NCBI GenBank assembly: GCA_001510575.1
Contig: LNGK01000007.1
Coordinates: forward strand, 2,511,593-2,575,592
Length of the DNA stretch: 64,000 nt
Source: Knoxdaviesia capensis
Taxonomy: Eukaryota > Ascomycota > Sordariomycetes > Microascales > Gondwanamycetaceae
Reading direction: 5' to 3'
In this document: positions 33,746 through 44,754 of the stretch, piece after piece
Position numbering within the stretch: the first letter of the stretch is position 1
Layout of the letters: each line of letters begins with the position of its first letter
Program-made: the position numbers and the translations under genes
Notes under the pieces: generated by a model
Told to the model about the DNA's origin: nothing
What the model saw: the letters and a program-made list of their open reading frames with translations, nothing else
Databases searched by the model: none

Positions 33746-35926
33746 GGGTTTTGGGTGTTTGGAGTATCGCCAGCCAGAAACGGGGGGTTTTGTCTGTCTC
33801 GTGAGCTTATTCTATGCTTGGAGAGGGAAGGAATGATGTATATACCTGAGTCGTTCCGGTGGAGATGAACATGCCGCATACTTGTTGGATATCGCAGAAG
33901 AGAGGTCTGTGGATGTAGCTGTGAGGATGTGTGTGTTTGTGGGTGTCTTGGATGACCAGTTCAAACGGGGGTTGTACCATGCTCGGTAAGTATCGGCCTA
34001 GTGGATGAAGCATGAGCGAAACTCCGAGGTCCCCCTGTCTGGAAGACACGCTTTTGCTGGTCCAGAACCCATCTAGGGCAATCTGAGACCCGGGGGGAGG
34101 TGGGTGGCCTCCCTCTTCAGCCGATTCGAGGATATGGAACAATGACGCAGAGTCCAGAAGGGCACTCTGTCGGTGCGGTCAATCCCGGACAACGTGGGAG
34201 GGACTTTTCGGCCTCGGCACGGAAGTCAGTATCGTGGCGGTACGTGTTCATGTGAATATGTCCGAGGATGAAAGAAGCAGAAGAGGGAAAGCAAGGACGG
34301 CCGCCGGGAACCCCCCCCCACGCGCCCGTGACGGGGCACCCTGGTCGCCTTCCCGCACCGGGATGTTGGCGGGGGAAAGGGGGGCACGCTCTGCATGCTG
34401 TGTGGGCGGTATTTATAGCGCGGACATGAAGGGATTTGTAATTGCGGGAGGGGGGGTTTTTATTTGACTTTTACCTTTAGGTGTTATTTGTGTATGCAAT
34501 GCCTGGGCTGCGGACAAGTGGACTGGCAAGACAGCGTGTACAGTATTGTAAGTGGGAAGAAAGAGGAGTGTGGACGTTCAGAATCCCGCTATTTTGAGGT
34601 CGCGAAAAATTCGGTTCTCGTGTGGGGGGGAGAGGAGAGAGCTGGGCTTGTCCGTGGGGGTCGTCTCTTCACAACCAAGACACGGGATGGATGGCCCTTT
34701 CGCCGGGTGGAAGATCACTAGAACAGGTTTTTGTTTTTTGTGGGGGAGGAAACCAAGGGGGAAGGGAATCTGGGGGGAAACTGTTCAGGTCTATATATAT
34801 ATAGAGGTGGTGCGTCCCTGGTTCTCTGTTCATGTTCGGTATCGCGCCCCAGTTCCCCATGTTGTGTCCGCCTCTTCCTCAGTATATCGTGTCCAGGGTC
34901 GCCTCAGATCTCCTCTCACCCGCAGATGCGATGCGAGGATGAAGCCCCATCTTCAGAGTCCCTTCCGCCTGTTGATACACTCTTCCGCCCACTCTTCCAC
35001 CCCCGTCTCGGACCGTGTTCTGCCGGTTCGCGCCGGAGATTCATCAGCCTCTCTCCCACCAAGTCCCGGCTCTGCGTGTGCCGCGCATCCTGTCTCTCAG
35101 ATCTCGCCGGCTTCGGTTGCAGGACCTCATCCTCCGGCGCCAGACCGTCGCTCCCACTGAACACACCGCGAAAGTTCCAGCCCAACGTCCCCAAGGAAGC
35201 AAAGGGTCTTCTTCTTGCACATACTCACGTTACAACTAAGGAGAACCCGAAGAAGTCCAGAAGAATAATGTCAGAACCGTTTCTGCTCAATTAAGATAAC
35301 CCATAAAGTCGTGATGATAATGAAACCGAATAACCCCGATTTTCCAGTAACTCGATATTTTTGCGACCTTCATTCCCCAGACTCCTCGTCATCCTCCTCT
35401 CTTTTTGGTTTTCGTCGACACCGGAAAATCAACACAGGTAAAAAATAAGGTAACCCCCAGCACCAGCTTTTTTCAATAAGAAAGACAGAACCGCATCCAA
35501 AAAAGCCAAGTATTCCCAAGACGTGTGACGAGACTCCGATAAACCCATATCAAGCATTTCGCAGAAACAAATAACGGCTTTCGAAAAACAATAGAAACCC
35601 CAGAAAAGAAATTCAAAAGCAACGCAAGGCTCAGTCAGATAAACAGCAAACAAAAACCGAGAACAAGCAGGAACAGCGTGAGGGACAGAAAAGCCAAGAA
35701 ATCCAGGCGCAAGAGCTCGCTGGCACAGAAGATAAGAAGAAAAAAAAGATGAACTCCGGCATTCCGCAAAAAAAGGTCGTGTCATTATCATTCGGTGGGT
35801 GTGCATGCCCGTGTGTGAGAGGAGAGTGTGTCTCGTCTCCGGACTCGAGAGGAAAGCGTGTGTCCGCCGATGCATCAGGTGCACAGGGTGGGACTACATG
35901 GCAAGCCGTTCGAGCGGGCACGCCGC
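33746..35926. other. Convergent intergenic region
   Basis: This 2.2-kb stretch lies between the stop codons of the peptide transporter and NmrA. It has G-runs (34304-34400, 34441-34456), a short TA repeat at 34793-34803, and A-rich DNA near 35430-35770. No open frame has recognisable features. Confidence 0.4.
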
Positions 35927-37378
35927 TCAAGCGAGCCACTCCTCCTCGTCCCGTTTCCGCGCCATCATCACAAGACCGTCGTCGTCGTCGCTATCAAAGT
36001 CCTCCTCGTCTTGCTGCGGCTGGTGGTGGTCGTCGCCGCCGTGGTGGTCGAATAGCGGGCCAGAGTGCTCGTCAGCGTCTTCGTCGTCGTCCTCCAGCAT
36101 CCAAGTGAGGCCATTCGCGTTCTCCTCGAGCGGGAACACCTCCTGCGCGTACTCCTCAAGGCCACGCGGGCCCTCCCACAGCGACAGCGCCTGGGCGGGG
36201 CAGTTGGCCTCCAGCTCGGCATCGCCGAAGTACGGGGGCTGTTTTGAGGGGTCCTCCCACCCGAGGCTGAACAGGCGCTCCAACGCTTCGAGCTGTTCCC
36301 GATAGCCGCTGGGGATGTTGACTTTGATCTGGATCGGTCCGCGCACGTATTTCACCTTGCGGCCCACGCCCTTGGCGAACAGCTTACACGCCTCGGTGGG
36401 AGTCAGCATCTCATACGCCAGGCCAATGCGTTTTCCGCCCCATTTTGCGAGACCGTCCTTGAAGATCTGCAGAATGGCCGGGCCCACATCATGTTCCGCG
36501 TCCAGCCACGGCAGCTTCACGTTCTCGTGGAACGGAGCCTGCCACACGAACGAGCCGTCGGGCTGCATCTCCATGCAGAACAGTGGGTAGGGCAGCGAGG
36601 TGAAGTTGTTGTTGTATATCCCCGTGTACACGAACGTCGCCGAGAGGCCGGATTCGCGGATGTACTTCTCGATCTTGTGCTTCGTCGACCACAGGGGCAG
36701 TTCGGGCCAGGTCTTATCGTAGGCCGAGTGGTCGGGCATCGACGAAAACACAAAGTGCTGCACGCCGGCCTTCTTGGCCGCATCGACAATAGCCTTTCCG
36801 ATCTGCACTTCGTCGCCATAGAAGGTGGTGTTGATGAAGGCGAGTTGCGCGCCGCGGAAAAGGTCGGCGATCAGCTTGTGATTAACTCCGCTGTCCGAGA
36901 GGGTTCCGTTCCGAGCTGCGTCTTTGGCGGCGCCGCTGGCATTGGACGAGGCGGTGTTCGTGCGTGTGTAAAGCTCGCCGACAAGACACGTAACGTTTCT
37001 ATTCTCGGACACCTCGGTGGCAACGACACCCTCGAGATTCCGCAGCTGGGCACGGACATAAAACCCCACGGCGGTGGCATTGCGGATCAGCGACGCGGCC
37101 TGACGACCACTCGCATTGATAACGGCAATGGTCTTGTCGGGAGACGCCATCTGACGCTTATACGGGCGGAAGGTGACGGAGTTGTTTCTTGAGGCGAGCG
37201 GAGAGGATTCCGAGTATGAAGAGCGCGAGTGCTTGTGGGTGCGGGGGCGCTGGGCATTTATCGACGGAATGGCGACGGCCATGGGAGATGTGGTCGAGGT
37301 GGAAGAATGCAGATGCGTGCTGGTCGGAGCTGGTCGGATGGGGAGACCGACAATCCCGTTCAACGGAGCGGCAGGCAT
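35927..37378 (-). CDS. nmrA: Nitrogen metabolite repression protein NmrA
   Basis: NAD-binding negative regulator of the GATA factor AreA/NIT2, which represses use of poor nitrogen sources when ammonium or glutamine is present. Single exon, 483 residues; the start MPAAPLNGIVGLPIRPAP matches the conserved beginning of NMR1/NmrA. The Rossmann loop reads IAVINASGRQAASLIR at about residue 81. This is the variant dinucleotide fold of the short-chain-dehydrogenase type without the catalytic Tyr-Lys pair. Further blocks are VQHFVFSSMPDHSAYDK, STKHKIEKYIRESGL, and FVYTGIYNNNFTSLPYPLF. The C-terminal ~70 residues are strongly acidic with His and Gln clusters, longer than the core fold. The upstream region is unusually long (6.8 kb without a gene). 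Confidence 0.95.
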   Translation of the reverse strand: MPAAPLNGIVGLPIRPAPTSTHLHSSTSTTSPMAVAIPSINAQRPRTHKHSRSSYSESSPLASRNNSVTFRPYKRQMASPDKTIAVINASGRQAASLIRNATAVGFYVRAQLRNLEGVVATEVSENRNVTCLVGELYTRTNTASSNASGAAKDAARNGTLSDSGVNHKLIADLFRGAQLAFINTTFYGDEVQIGKAIVDAAKKAGVQHFVFSSMPDHSAYDKTWPELPLWSTKHKIEKYIRESGLSATFVYTGIYNNNFTSLPYPLFCMEMQPDGSFVWQAPFHENVKLPWLDAEHDVGPAILQIFKDGLAKWGGKRIGLAYEMLTPTEACKLFAKGVGRKVKYVRGPIQIKVNIPSGYREQLEALERLFSLGWEDPSKQPPYFGDAELEANCPAQALSLWEGPRGLEEYAQEVFPLEENANGLTWMLEDDDEDADEHSGPLFDHHGGDDHHQPQQDEEDFDSDDDDGLVMMARKRDEEEWLA

Positions 37379-40300
37379 GGTGTGGAAACGAGAGGAAGGA
37401 GGGATAGATATATGTATAGGTAGGTGATTGATGAGTGAGATGGCGTGAGGAAACCGGGGGTCCGGAAGAAGGAAACAGAAGAAGGAAGAAAAGAAAAGGG
37501 GGAAGGAAGAGGAACCAGAAACCGGGAGGAGCGAGGCAAGCAAGGGAACAACAAATTGCTGGACACCTGCAGGTTACCGACAGCAGGAAGGAAAAAGCGA
37601 AAGAGCCGGCGAGAAGCTGTGTGGGATGCTGATATAAGAGAAGGAGGAAGCGTTTGGAGCTTTGTTTCCTTTTAGGGAAGTCCAACAGAAGCGGGCGGAA
37701 GCTTGGAGCGGCAGGAAGGAGGGGCGTGTCAGAAGAAGAACCCGGTGCGTGTGTGACTGGGTGGCACAAGTCACACACAGTACGAAATTGCGGGCAAAAA
37801 GGGGAGAAACAGATCAAAAGAGGCACGGCGAGGAAAAAGTGAAGGGGAGGGGAGGATTGAGTTTATATGTGGATAAGATGGATGGGTGACAGGCTGGGGA
37901 TGTCAGGAAAGGTTGTAGACAGAAGACAAAGCACACCGTGGAGAGGGAGACCAGAGAACGGAAACGAAGGCAACGGTCTAGGCTCTCTCTGTGAGGCGGT
38001 CTGCACGAATGTTTGCTACGGCTATTTGGGGTGTGTTGTCGATGGGGACTCTCGTTGGGTCGACGTGCAGGAGGGAAAGGGAAACACAACATATAAAATG
38101 ACAATAAAAAGTCGAAGGGGAGAAAAGTTAGGACCAGAGGGGGGCCGTAAGGGGCCAGGCCGGATCAGGCCAGATGGGGCCAGGAAAACAAAAAAGAGAA
38201 AAGGCAGAGGGGAATGGAGGGGGGGTGTGATGTAGCACTGGATAGCAAGAGAGAGAGAGACTTGAGAGCCAAAGAGAGGTTCGGAATGGTGTGTCTGTCC
38301 AACGCAGGCCAGAAGCCACCGAGAAGCCGTGGGTGGGTGGGCAGTGGTAGGGTTGGCTAGAATGGCACAGATTTCGTGTGCAGACGCCTTGGTGACGGGA
38401 TCAACAGATGTCTATCTGTCGGTGGCAACAAGGGGTGATCGGTGTGAGAGTGGACGAGACAGCTGTGTGGAGGGCTGATGGACCGAAATGCCAGAGAAAA
38501 CTCGGTAGGTGGTATTAACCACAACGACGTGGGGCCAACCGCCAGAAAGTCCGTAGGAAAGTGATCCTTCTTTATCGCTGGCCTGTCGGTCAGTGTGACT
38601 GGGTGACGCAATACTGAAGACCGAAGAGCCAAGATTTGATGTGATAGATAGAGCAGATGTCGTCCATGCAAAAAAAAGGAAAACACGCAAGCTGAAGGTG
38701 AAAAACCGCAGAGTTTGTCCAAGAAGGGGAAAGGGCCGCAGGAAACGAGAGACAAAAAAATTGAGAGGTCAACCACGTTGGTGGTTTGTTTGTCGTGGGT
38801 GGTAGGAGTGTGGAATTCGAGAACTCTGATAGATCCCTGGTGCACTTTTTTTTTCTGGCTTGGTGGGGGGGAGGGGAGTATGAAAGGGAACCGATTTATA
38901 TTATTATTATTTTGTATCCTTTATCGGAGTGTCTCTGTTGGGGGAGGGGTAATCGCTCGAGAAGAAGAAAAAATTCTTCTGGACGCCCTGTCACAAAGAA
39001 GATTGCTGCTACTGTAGGTAGGATGACTGCAGGACCCGGATGTCTGAGGCTAGCAGGAAGCTGATAAGTGGATGAGGAAACGAATTGGGGGGGTGTGTGT
39101 CTGGGTTCTGGTCTGTGTGGAAGAGTTGGACACCGAAAGAAACAAGCACAACGAAAGAGAGATGGTGATAGCTGCTGGATCGAGAAGGAGGGAAAGCCGA
39201 AAGATACGTAGTAGTGGGTTGGTGAATAATGGGAGCAATCGGTGACACAGAGGCGTGGCAACAAGGTTCACTCGGGAAAACGCGTGAAAAGAGTCCGACG
39301 GATGACAGTTGGGAGAGAGGCAGCAAGCAGCCAGCAGAGAAGTGGAAACCCGTGAAGGAAGTGAATAGAGAAGGGCACCAGAGAGAGACAATGATAGGGA
39401 GAGTGGTGAAGAGCGACAGATCGTGTCTGTGTGTGCTATGGTCTAGACGGGGAGTGTGTCTGCATATCATAGGTCCGGGGAACCTCAGAGATAGCCTGTG
39501 CACGTTGCCTGCGTGCTGTGTGGCTGAAAGGGAGGGGGGGGGTGTTTCCGTCGTCTTTCTCTGACTGGCCAATTTCTCCAAGATAAGCTCCAACACCACA
39601 GGAGATAGCCAAGTTCCGGTAGGCGGAAACAAAGCAGAAAATTTTGCCACTGCGTGGAGGAGGCCGACCGGGAGAGAAGTTATTATATAACAGCCTGGAT
39701 GCGAGAAGGCTGAGCGGGAGAACAGAGAGAATATTATGTAAAAAGCTGAAGGCGAAATAAGAGGGTTCCAAGCACGAGTTTGGTTTGGCTTTCACGATAA
39801 CTCAGAAAGAGAAAAAGTGAGGAGAAGAGGAAATGTCTGGGTAGGTGGATGATGGATTAAATCTGGAGATGGGAACGTTTATCTTTCGTACTCATGAAAA
39901 GCGGACAGACGGACCAGGACATGAGACAAGACTCTAAGACACCGGAGGAGACAACACAGACAGACATCCAGAAACGAGGGTATATGAGGCTGGGCAAAGA
40001 TAAGAACCCGGCTACCAAGACAAGTATCGAAGATGGTCGCCGAGTCAAGTGTGTGTGTAATTGTGCAATTAATTTGATCTGGCACGGCAGGCGTGGTCAG
40101 GTGGAAGAGCGACGGCGTCACTTGCTGTATTTCCTTGGGGGCTACAGATAGATAGGAGGCACTTCATGTACAGTACTGGTACGGTAGTAGATGTCTGTGC
40201 TTTGTACTTTTGACACTTTGATATCAGATCGAATGTGCTGTCCCCGTACCTCGTAGCGGCGAGATTATGTACACATCCAAGAAAGGCAATGATAAACAGT

Positions 40301-42914
40301 CGATGTTTAGACCACTCCATTCCGCCTTCCCCTCTCCAGAGGACCATGCATATGAGAAAAGGAGGTGCCCCAGATATGTTCGCGACAAGATGTGTGGAAG
40401 CAGATGTCCACAATCACTGACAGGGCAACTTCAAGCTAGAGAGAATGGTAGGGAATAAGGACATCTCCCCAATCCTTCCATTTTTCCATTCTGGCGCTGA
40501 ATGTACTTTCGTCTACCCAGTCCAGCGTGCTCTACATAGTCTACAAACCCTGTGAGGCGCGATGACACCAGCGACGGAGACCGGCGAATTTTCGGGTCGG
40601 GGGAGGGAGAGAGGGCAAGAGAGAGAAAAATTTCAGTGAGGGGAATGAGGGGACAGCACTGATAGAAGGAGAAGAAGAACAAGAAGAAGGAAAAAAAGTT
40701 CACGCGGCTTGACATGCAGGCGGGCTGCAAGAGCGAGAGCGAGAGGAAATGGAGTAGAAGCATTAAAGAACGAAAAGAATGCAAGAAAAAGAAATGCACT
40801 AGGAACAGGGTTTGGGGGACTGGAAAAGTTGGAGAAGGGGGAAAAAAAAAAAGAGAAAAAACAAAGTACCCAGAAAGCCGTCGGCTTGTCTAGAACTCTG
40901 TTATCGTGAACCACTAGATTCCATATCATATATTATTCACATAGGCGAGAGAAAACCTGTGCCCTAGAAAAGATTGCATGCTAAGCGGAGGGGGGGAAGG
41001 AAAAAAAACTTCCTCACCTGCTGACACAACTAGGCTAAATGCGCGCTTACACCGTCAATCGCATCATCGGCCTATTTTGTGTGTGAAATACAGTAGACAT
41101 ATAGAGATGTGGACGGCTAGAGTGAGGTGCCATTCCGGGAAACCATCCACATGAGCGTCCGCACTTGGGGACAGAGATATGAAGGACTTCTATGTGGGAG
41201 ATCTATCTATATTGCCTGCTCTGGGCCAGATAGTAGTTATCTGGAGAGGGGAATGATCTCGTATAGTGCAACAGCCATCCTTTATCTCTCTACCAAGCCG
41301 AGCACTGCGAACAGTAAGTCGGACATAGGTAAGATGATAAGAACAAAAGTCCTGCCCGGACTCGCAACTCCAAAAGTCCATGCCCTTGGTATCACTAGAC
41401 GGTGCCGTGGTATTCCATATCTCCTGTACCCCAGAGAACTTCAAGATTCACCTAACTGTCCGGGGTTCACTCACGGCCCCTTTCTCATCGCTTCCGCCAC
41501 TCTACTGTATCATCCCCCTCAGTCGCAAATCCCAAGATAGCAACACCAACAGCCAACCAAGGTTTTTGGAGAATGACCCCCTGGGCCAGATAAGGGCATA
41601 AGGCTAACGAGCGGAAAGCAAACAACCCATGGCGTAAGTGTTCAGCCGGATAGCATCAGATGGTTCCAACTTCCACCTCTGTCTGGTATATCTCCCAGAG
41701 TCAAGAGTTGCTTCGTAGGAGCCATCGCCTCGGCAGGGCCAGCACCAGCGGCAAGCTGTTGGTATATGCCTTTCACAAGTTGGAATCAATCAGTAACAAG
41801 CCCAGTAATGTTCTTATACCGGGAAAAAAGGAGATTTCATAAAACGTGCCTCTTCTATAAGGACAATGAATACACTCGGGATTTCTAACCCTAGATGCGA
41901 ACCCTAGCCGTCTAGCATATCGGGAGCACTTCCGCATGGTACCTACCAACATACAGTACATAAGCAGCCAACGCAGGTAATGCAGTTGATAAACCTGTAT
42001 GTGGGTACATTCAACAATGCTAACCGTGAACTGGCTGTTTGGGCGAGCATATTTTCGCAAATTCCCGTGAAGTTGCTCGGAATCACCAGATACTCGCAGG
42101 TCTTTAGTGTACCACCGCCCACCCAACCTTTCCAAGCAAAGTTCGCACTTGGCCCGGTCAGGAACTTTGTTGGCAATGGCCACATATACGTGGACACGTT
42201 TGCGAATTTGACACCCCCATGATGGTTCTCGAAAAGTCAAATATTTCTTATTTTTTTATTCCTTAATCAATGCCGTCTCAGTACTTCAGCTAACTACTTG
42301 CCCGAACAGGGCATTACCTAAAGTTCGCTCGATATCTAACGGCGGGCCTGTCCTGGACGATAGCACTCCTCATGGTATACTGCCAATCTCGGGAGAAGAT
42401 CTCTACGGGTATGGGAAGGTCAGCCCTTTTGGCTGGACTTGGGTAGTTTCATTGAACATTACACTAACACCGGGGCATGAACAAAACCAGCTGGGCGAAA
42501 AAAGATCTGGTGATAGAAAGCTCACCAAAGATAAGCCAGGCACAGCAAAAGATAACCAAACCAAGCCAAACTTGGACAATCTCCAATTCGCCTCCGCAGA
42601 ACCAGGCCTCTCAATAAGCCGGGCAGAATTTTATAAGAAAAAAGGATATCGTTCTGGGGTAATCGACTACCCAGTCCACCAGTCCAAGGCGGGAAAGCCG
42701 GCGGGTCTGTGGTGTGTTCATTTGCCAATAGAAAGCCCGGCCAGCACCCGGAAGGCTTCGCATTTGTCGTAGAAGTGGGCACTCAACTGGACACCAAGTT
42801 GGTTTTCCTAGCGGTGGTTGTTCGGTGTATACACCTGACTCTCAGTACTCTATGTACTGTATACTCGGTTCCGAGTTCCGAAGCCCTGAAGTTTGCCGCG
42901 GCCCGCGGGGATCA
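37379..42914. other. Long gene-free region upstream of NmrA
   Basis: There is no supportable gene in about 5.5 kb. Purine-rich low-complexity DNA dominates 37430-38250 and 40580-40860. Because this lies upstream of NmrA on its coding strand, it appears as a long CT-rich leader or promoter. Telomere-like CTAACCCTAG and AACCCTAG motifs occur near 41885-41907. Open frames near 41127-41540 (+) and 41980-42222 (+) are unrecognised and unsupported. Confidence 0.4.
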
Positions 42915-43193
42915 TCAAGGTTCACGCCATTGCGGAAAGCTTTCGGTGTTCTCATTATGGTCCACGGGAAGGCTGAGAAACAACATCCGCACAAGCAAAG
43001 TACCTATCAAAATGGACTCAGTGTCCGCAGTATCACACATCTGACCTCCGCCAGGCGGCCCGAAATCTTCACCCCGACCCAGCTGGAACACGCAGAACCC
43101 AATCGGAGCCACCACGCCGAGCAGTGCGAAAGGTCTTTGGTCTGGCTCGGGGAGCATTCTAGAAAACAAAACCACAATCACACCGAGCAACAT
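42915..43193 (-). pseudogene. Possible MFS transporter relic
   Basis: A 92-codon minus-strand frame begins with hydrophobic MLLGVIVVLFSRMLPEP and continues RPFALLGVVAPIGF. This resembles the helix 4-5 region of fungal drug-proton antiporters, where an R..RN/AF..(W/F)G...PIG(F/A) pattern is common. Neither flank supplies the other helices in a consistent frame. If real it is a fragment of a decayed major-facilitator gene; coincidence is not excluded. Confidence 0.3.
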
Positions 43194-44196
43194 TGCTTAT
43201 CAGGGTCTGAGGGTCTGCACATATATCCGGGGCTCTTTTGCGTGTTCCTGGGCCGCACTCACAAAGGTTCAGAATGTGAAGTGTGTGTGCCCTTTTGTAT
43301 GCCTGGGCCTGAATTGGCTTTTTGCATGCTCCAGTGAAAACCGGGAATTATGGGGCGTGCGGCCAGGAATGGGTAAAACGTGCCATACTCACGCCCCTCC
43401 CATCAGGGTTGTTTTTGGGTTTAAAAAAAAAAAAAGCAAACGAGAAAAATAAAGGTCTTACTGGATACGGTGATTGTATCCTGAACTGATTGCTCGAGGT
43501 GAAAAAGGAGGGGGGCGAAAAGTGCATGGTTCAGTCATTCACCGAAATAACCTCGTTCGCTTCACAATGCATGGCGGTGGAGGCACCAACGGCGGTTTCA
43601 ACGGACGGGAGGAGCAGACTGAAAGGAGAATGTTAGCTGTCATCCTCTCTCTGTTCGTTATTCCATTTCTTGACTTTGAGTCCGGTATATATGCCAGCCG
43701 GAACCTTCTTACCAACAGCATCCTTCTCCTCCTTCTTCATCTCGCCATCTGTCTCTCTCTAGGTTTTTACGTTTGTTGCCATTTTTGTGGCCGGGGTCGA
43801 GAAAGAGGAACCCAGGTAGTAGCATATACGAGTGAGGCAAACAGCGGTGTTCGGGAGGCCAGGGGGTGCGTTTGTCTGATGCCGGAAGACAGAGCGGCTC
43901 TCAATTGTTATAACGCCGCGTCCACCCGTGTTCTCGACATCACACACATGTGCTAACATGTGACTCGCACTTATGTATCACCGGCCTGGCCAAAGCTCTC
44001 TTCCACACTCACCTGCTGCAACTCTCATCCGTAGAAAATCAAAATTCAAACAAAAGTAAACTCGCACTTTACTATGTACTTGTCTTGGCTTATATTTCTC
44101 CTATCCCCCCGATACCACTACTGCCGGACACTGGAATACTTGAACACCCTTCAGTCCCCTTCTAGTATCACGTTATTTCCGCTGTCCATAGCCCCC
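43194..44196. other. Intergenic region
   Basis: No gene is recognised. An A13 run lies at about 43422-43434 and short CT-rich stretches follow. The right end is the 3' flank of the broken secreted-protein gene. Confidence 0.4.
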
Positions 44197-44200
44197 TCAC

Positions 44201-44754
44201 TTAGCACAGATCCACACCGCACAAATAGCGCCTGAGTCCACTTGCACGACTCGCGGAATACTGTAGCCCGACCCACAGATCCCAGTCGGACGTGTACGGA
44301 TCGGAATAGTACTCGCCGTACGTGATTTCCGGGGCTGGCGCGCCGTGCAGCCAGACCTCCCAGCGGTCGCCGGAGATCTTTTGTTGAAGTCGAGCGTCTT
44401 GCCGCAGCAGTTCGTCGCGCGGAAGTTGCCGCCGGGCAGGCTGCCCATGCCCAGCACGTCGTGGTTCTGCAGCCAGTTGCAGCCGTAGTTGTGCGACGGC
44501 ATCAGGTTGGCGATGCTGTAGCGGTTGGTCTCGCGCCACTTGGGCGGGTCGTGGGCTTTGCCGAACGTGTCGACCGTGCCGTTGGTGTCGGTGGGGGTGG
44601 AGCTGTTGAAGTCCGGCTCCGGGGTGCTGCCGTCGGAGAGCTCGCGCTTGGAGAACTCGCGCTCGATGCAGTTGGCGGTCAGGATGTGGAAGCCTTTGGC
44701 CGAGATGGTGGCCATGAGCGGCAGCGCGGCCGTGAGGAGAGGGAGGAACTTCAA
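44201..44754 (-). pseudogene. Small cysteine-rich secreted protein, start lost and frameshifted
   Basis: The frame opens with a typical secretion signal (KFLPLLTAALPLMATISA). However, the codon where the initiator Met would stand, 44752-44754, is TTG, and no in-frame ATG lies upstream before a stop. The next in-frame Met lies inside the signal. The mature part continues with NCIEREF, GCNWLQNHDV and TNCCGK. The coding frame then shifts by one base at an A4 run near 44378-44382. Beyond it the plausible protein (WEVWLHGAPAPE, then DWDLWVGLQ) continues in the next frame to a stop at 44201-44203. The first frame stops at about 44197. About six cysteines would be present, as in small effector-like secreted proteins. 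The function and family are unknown to me. Two independent lesions favour a pseudogene, though a sequencing error at the A-run or an unseen 5' exon could explain one each. Confidence 0.6.
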
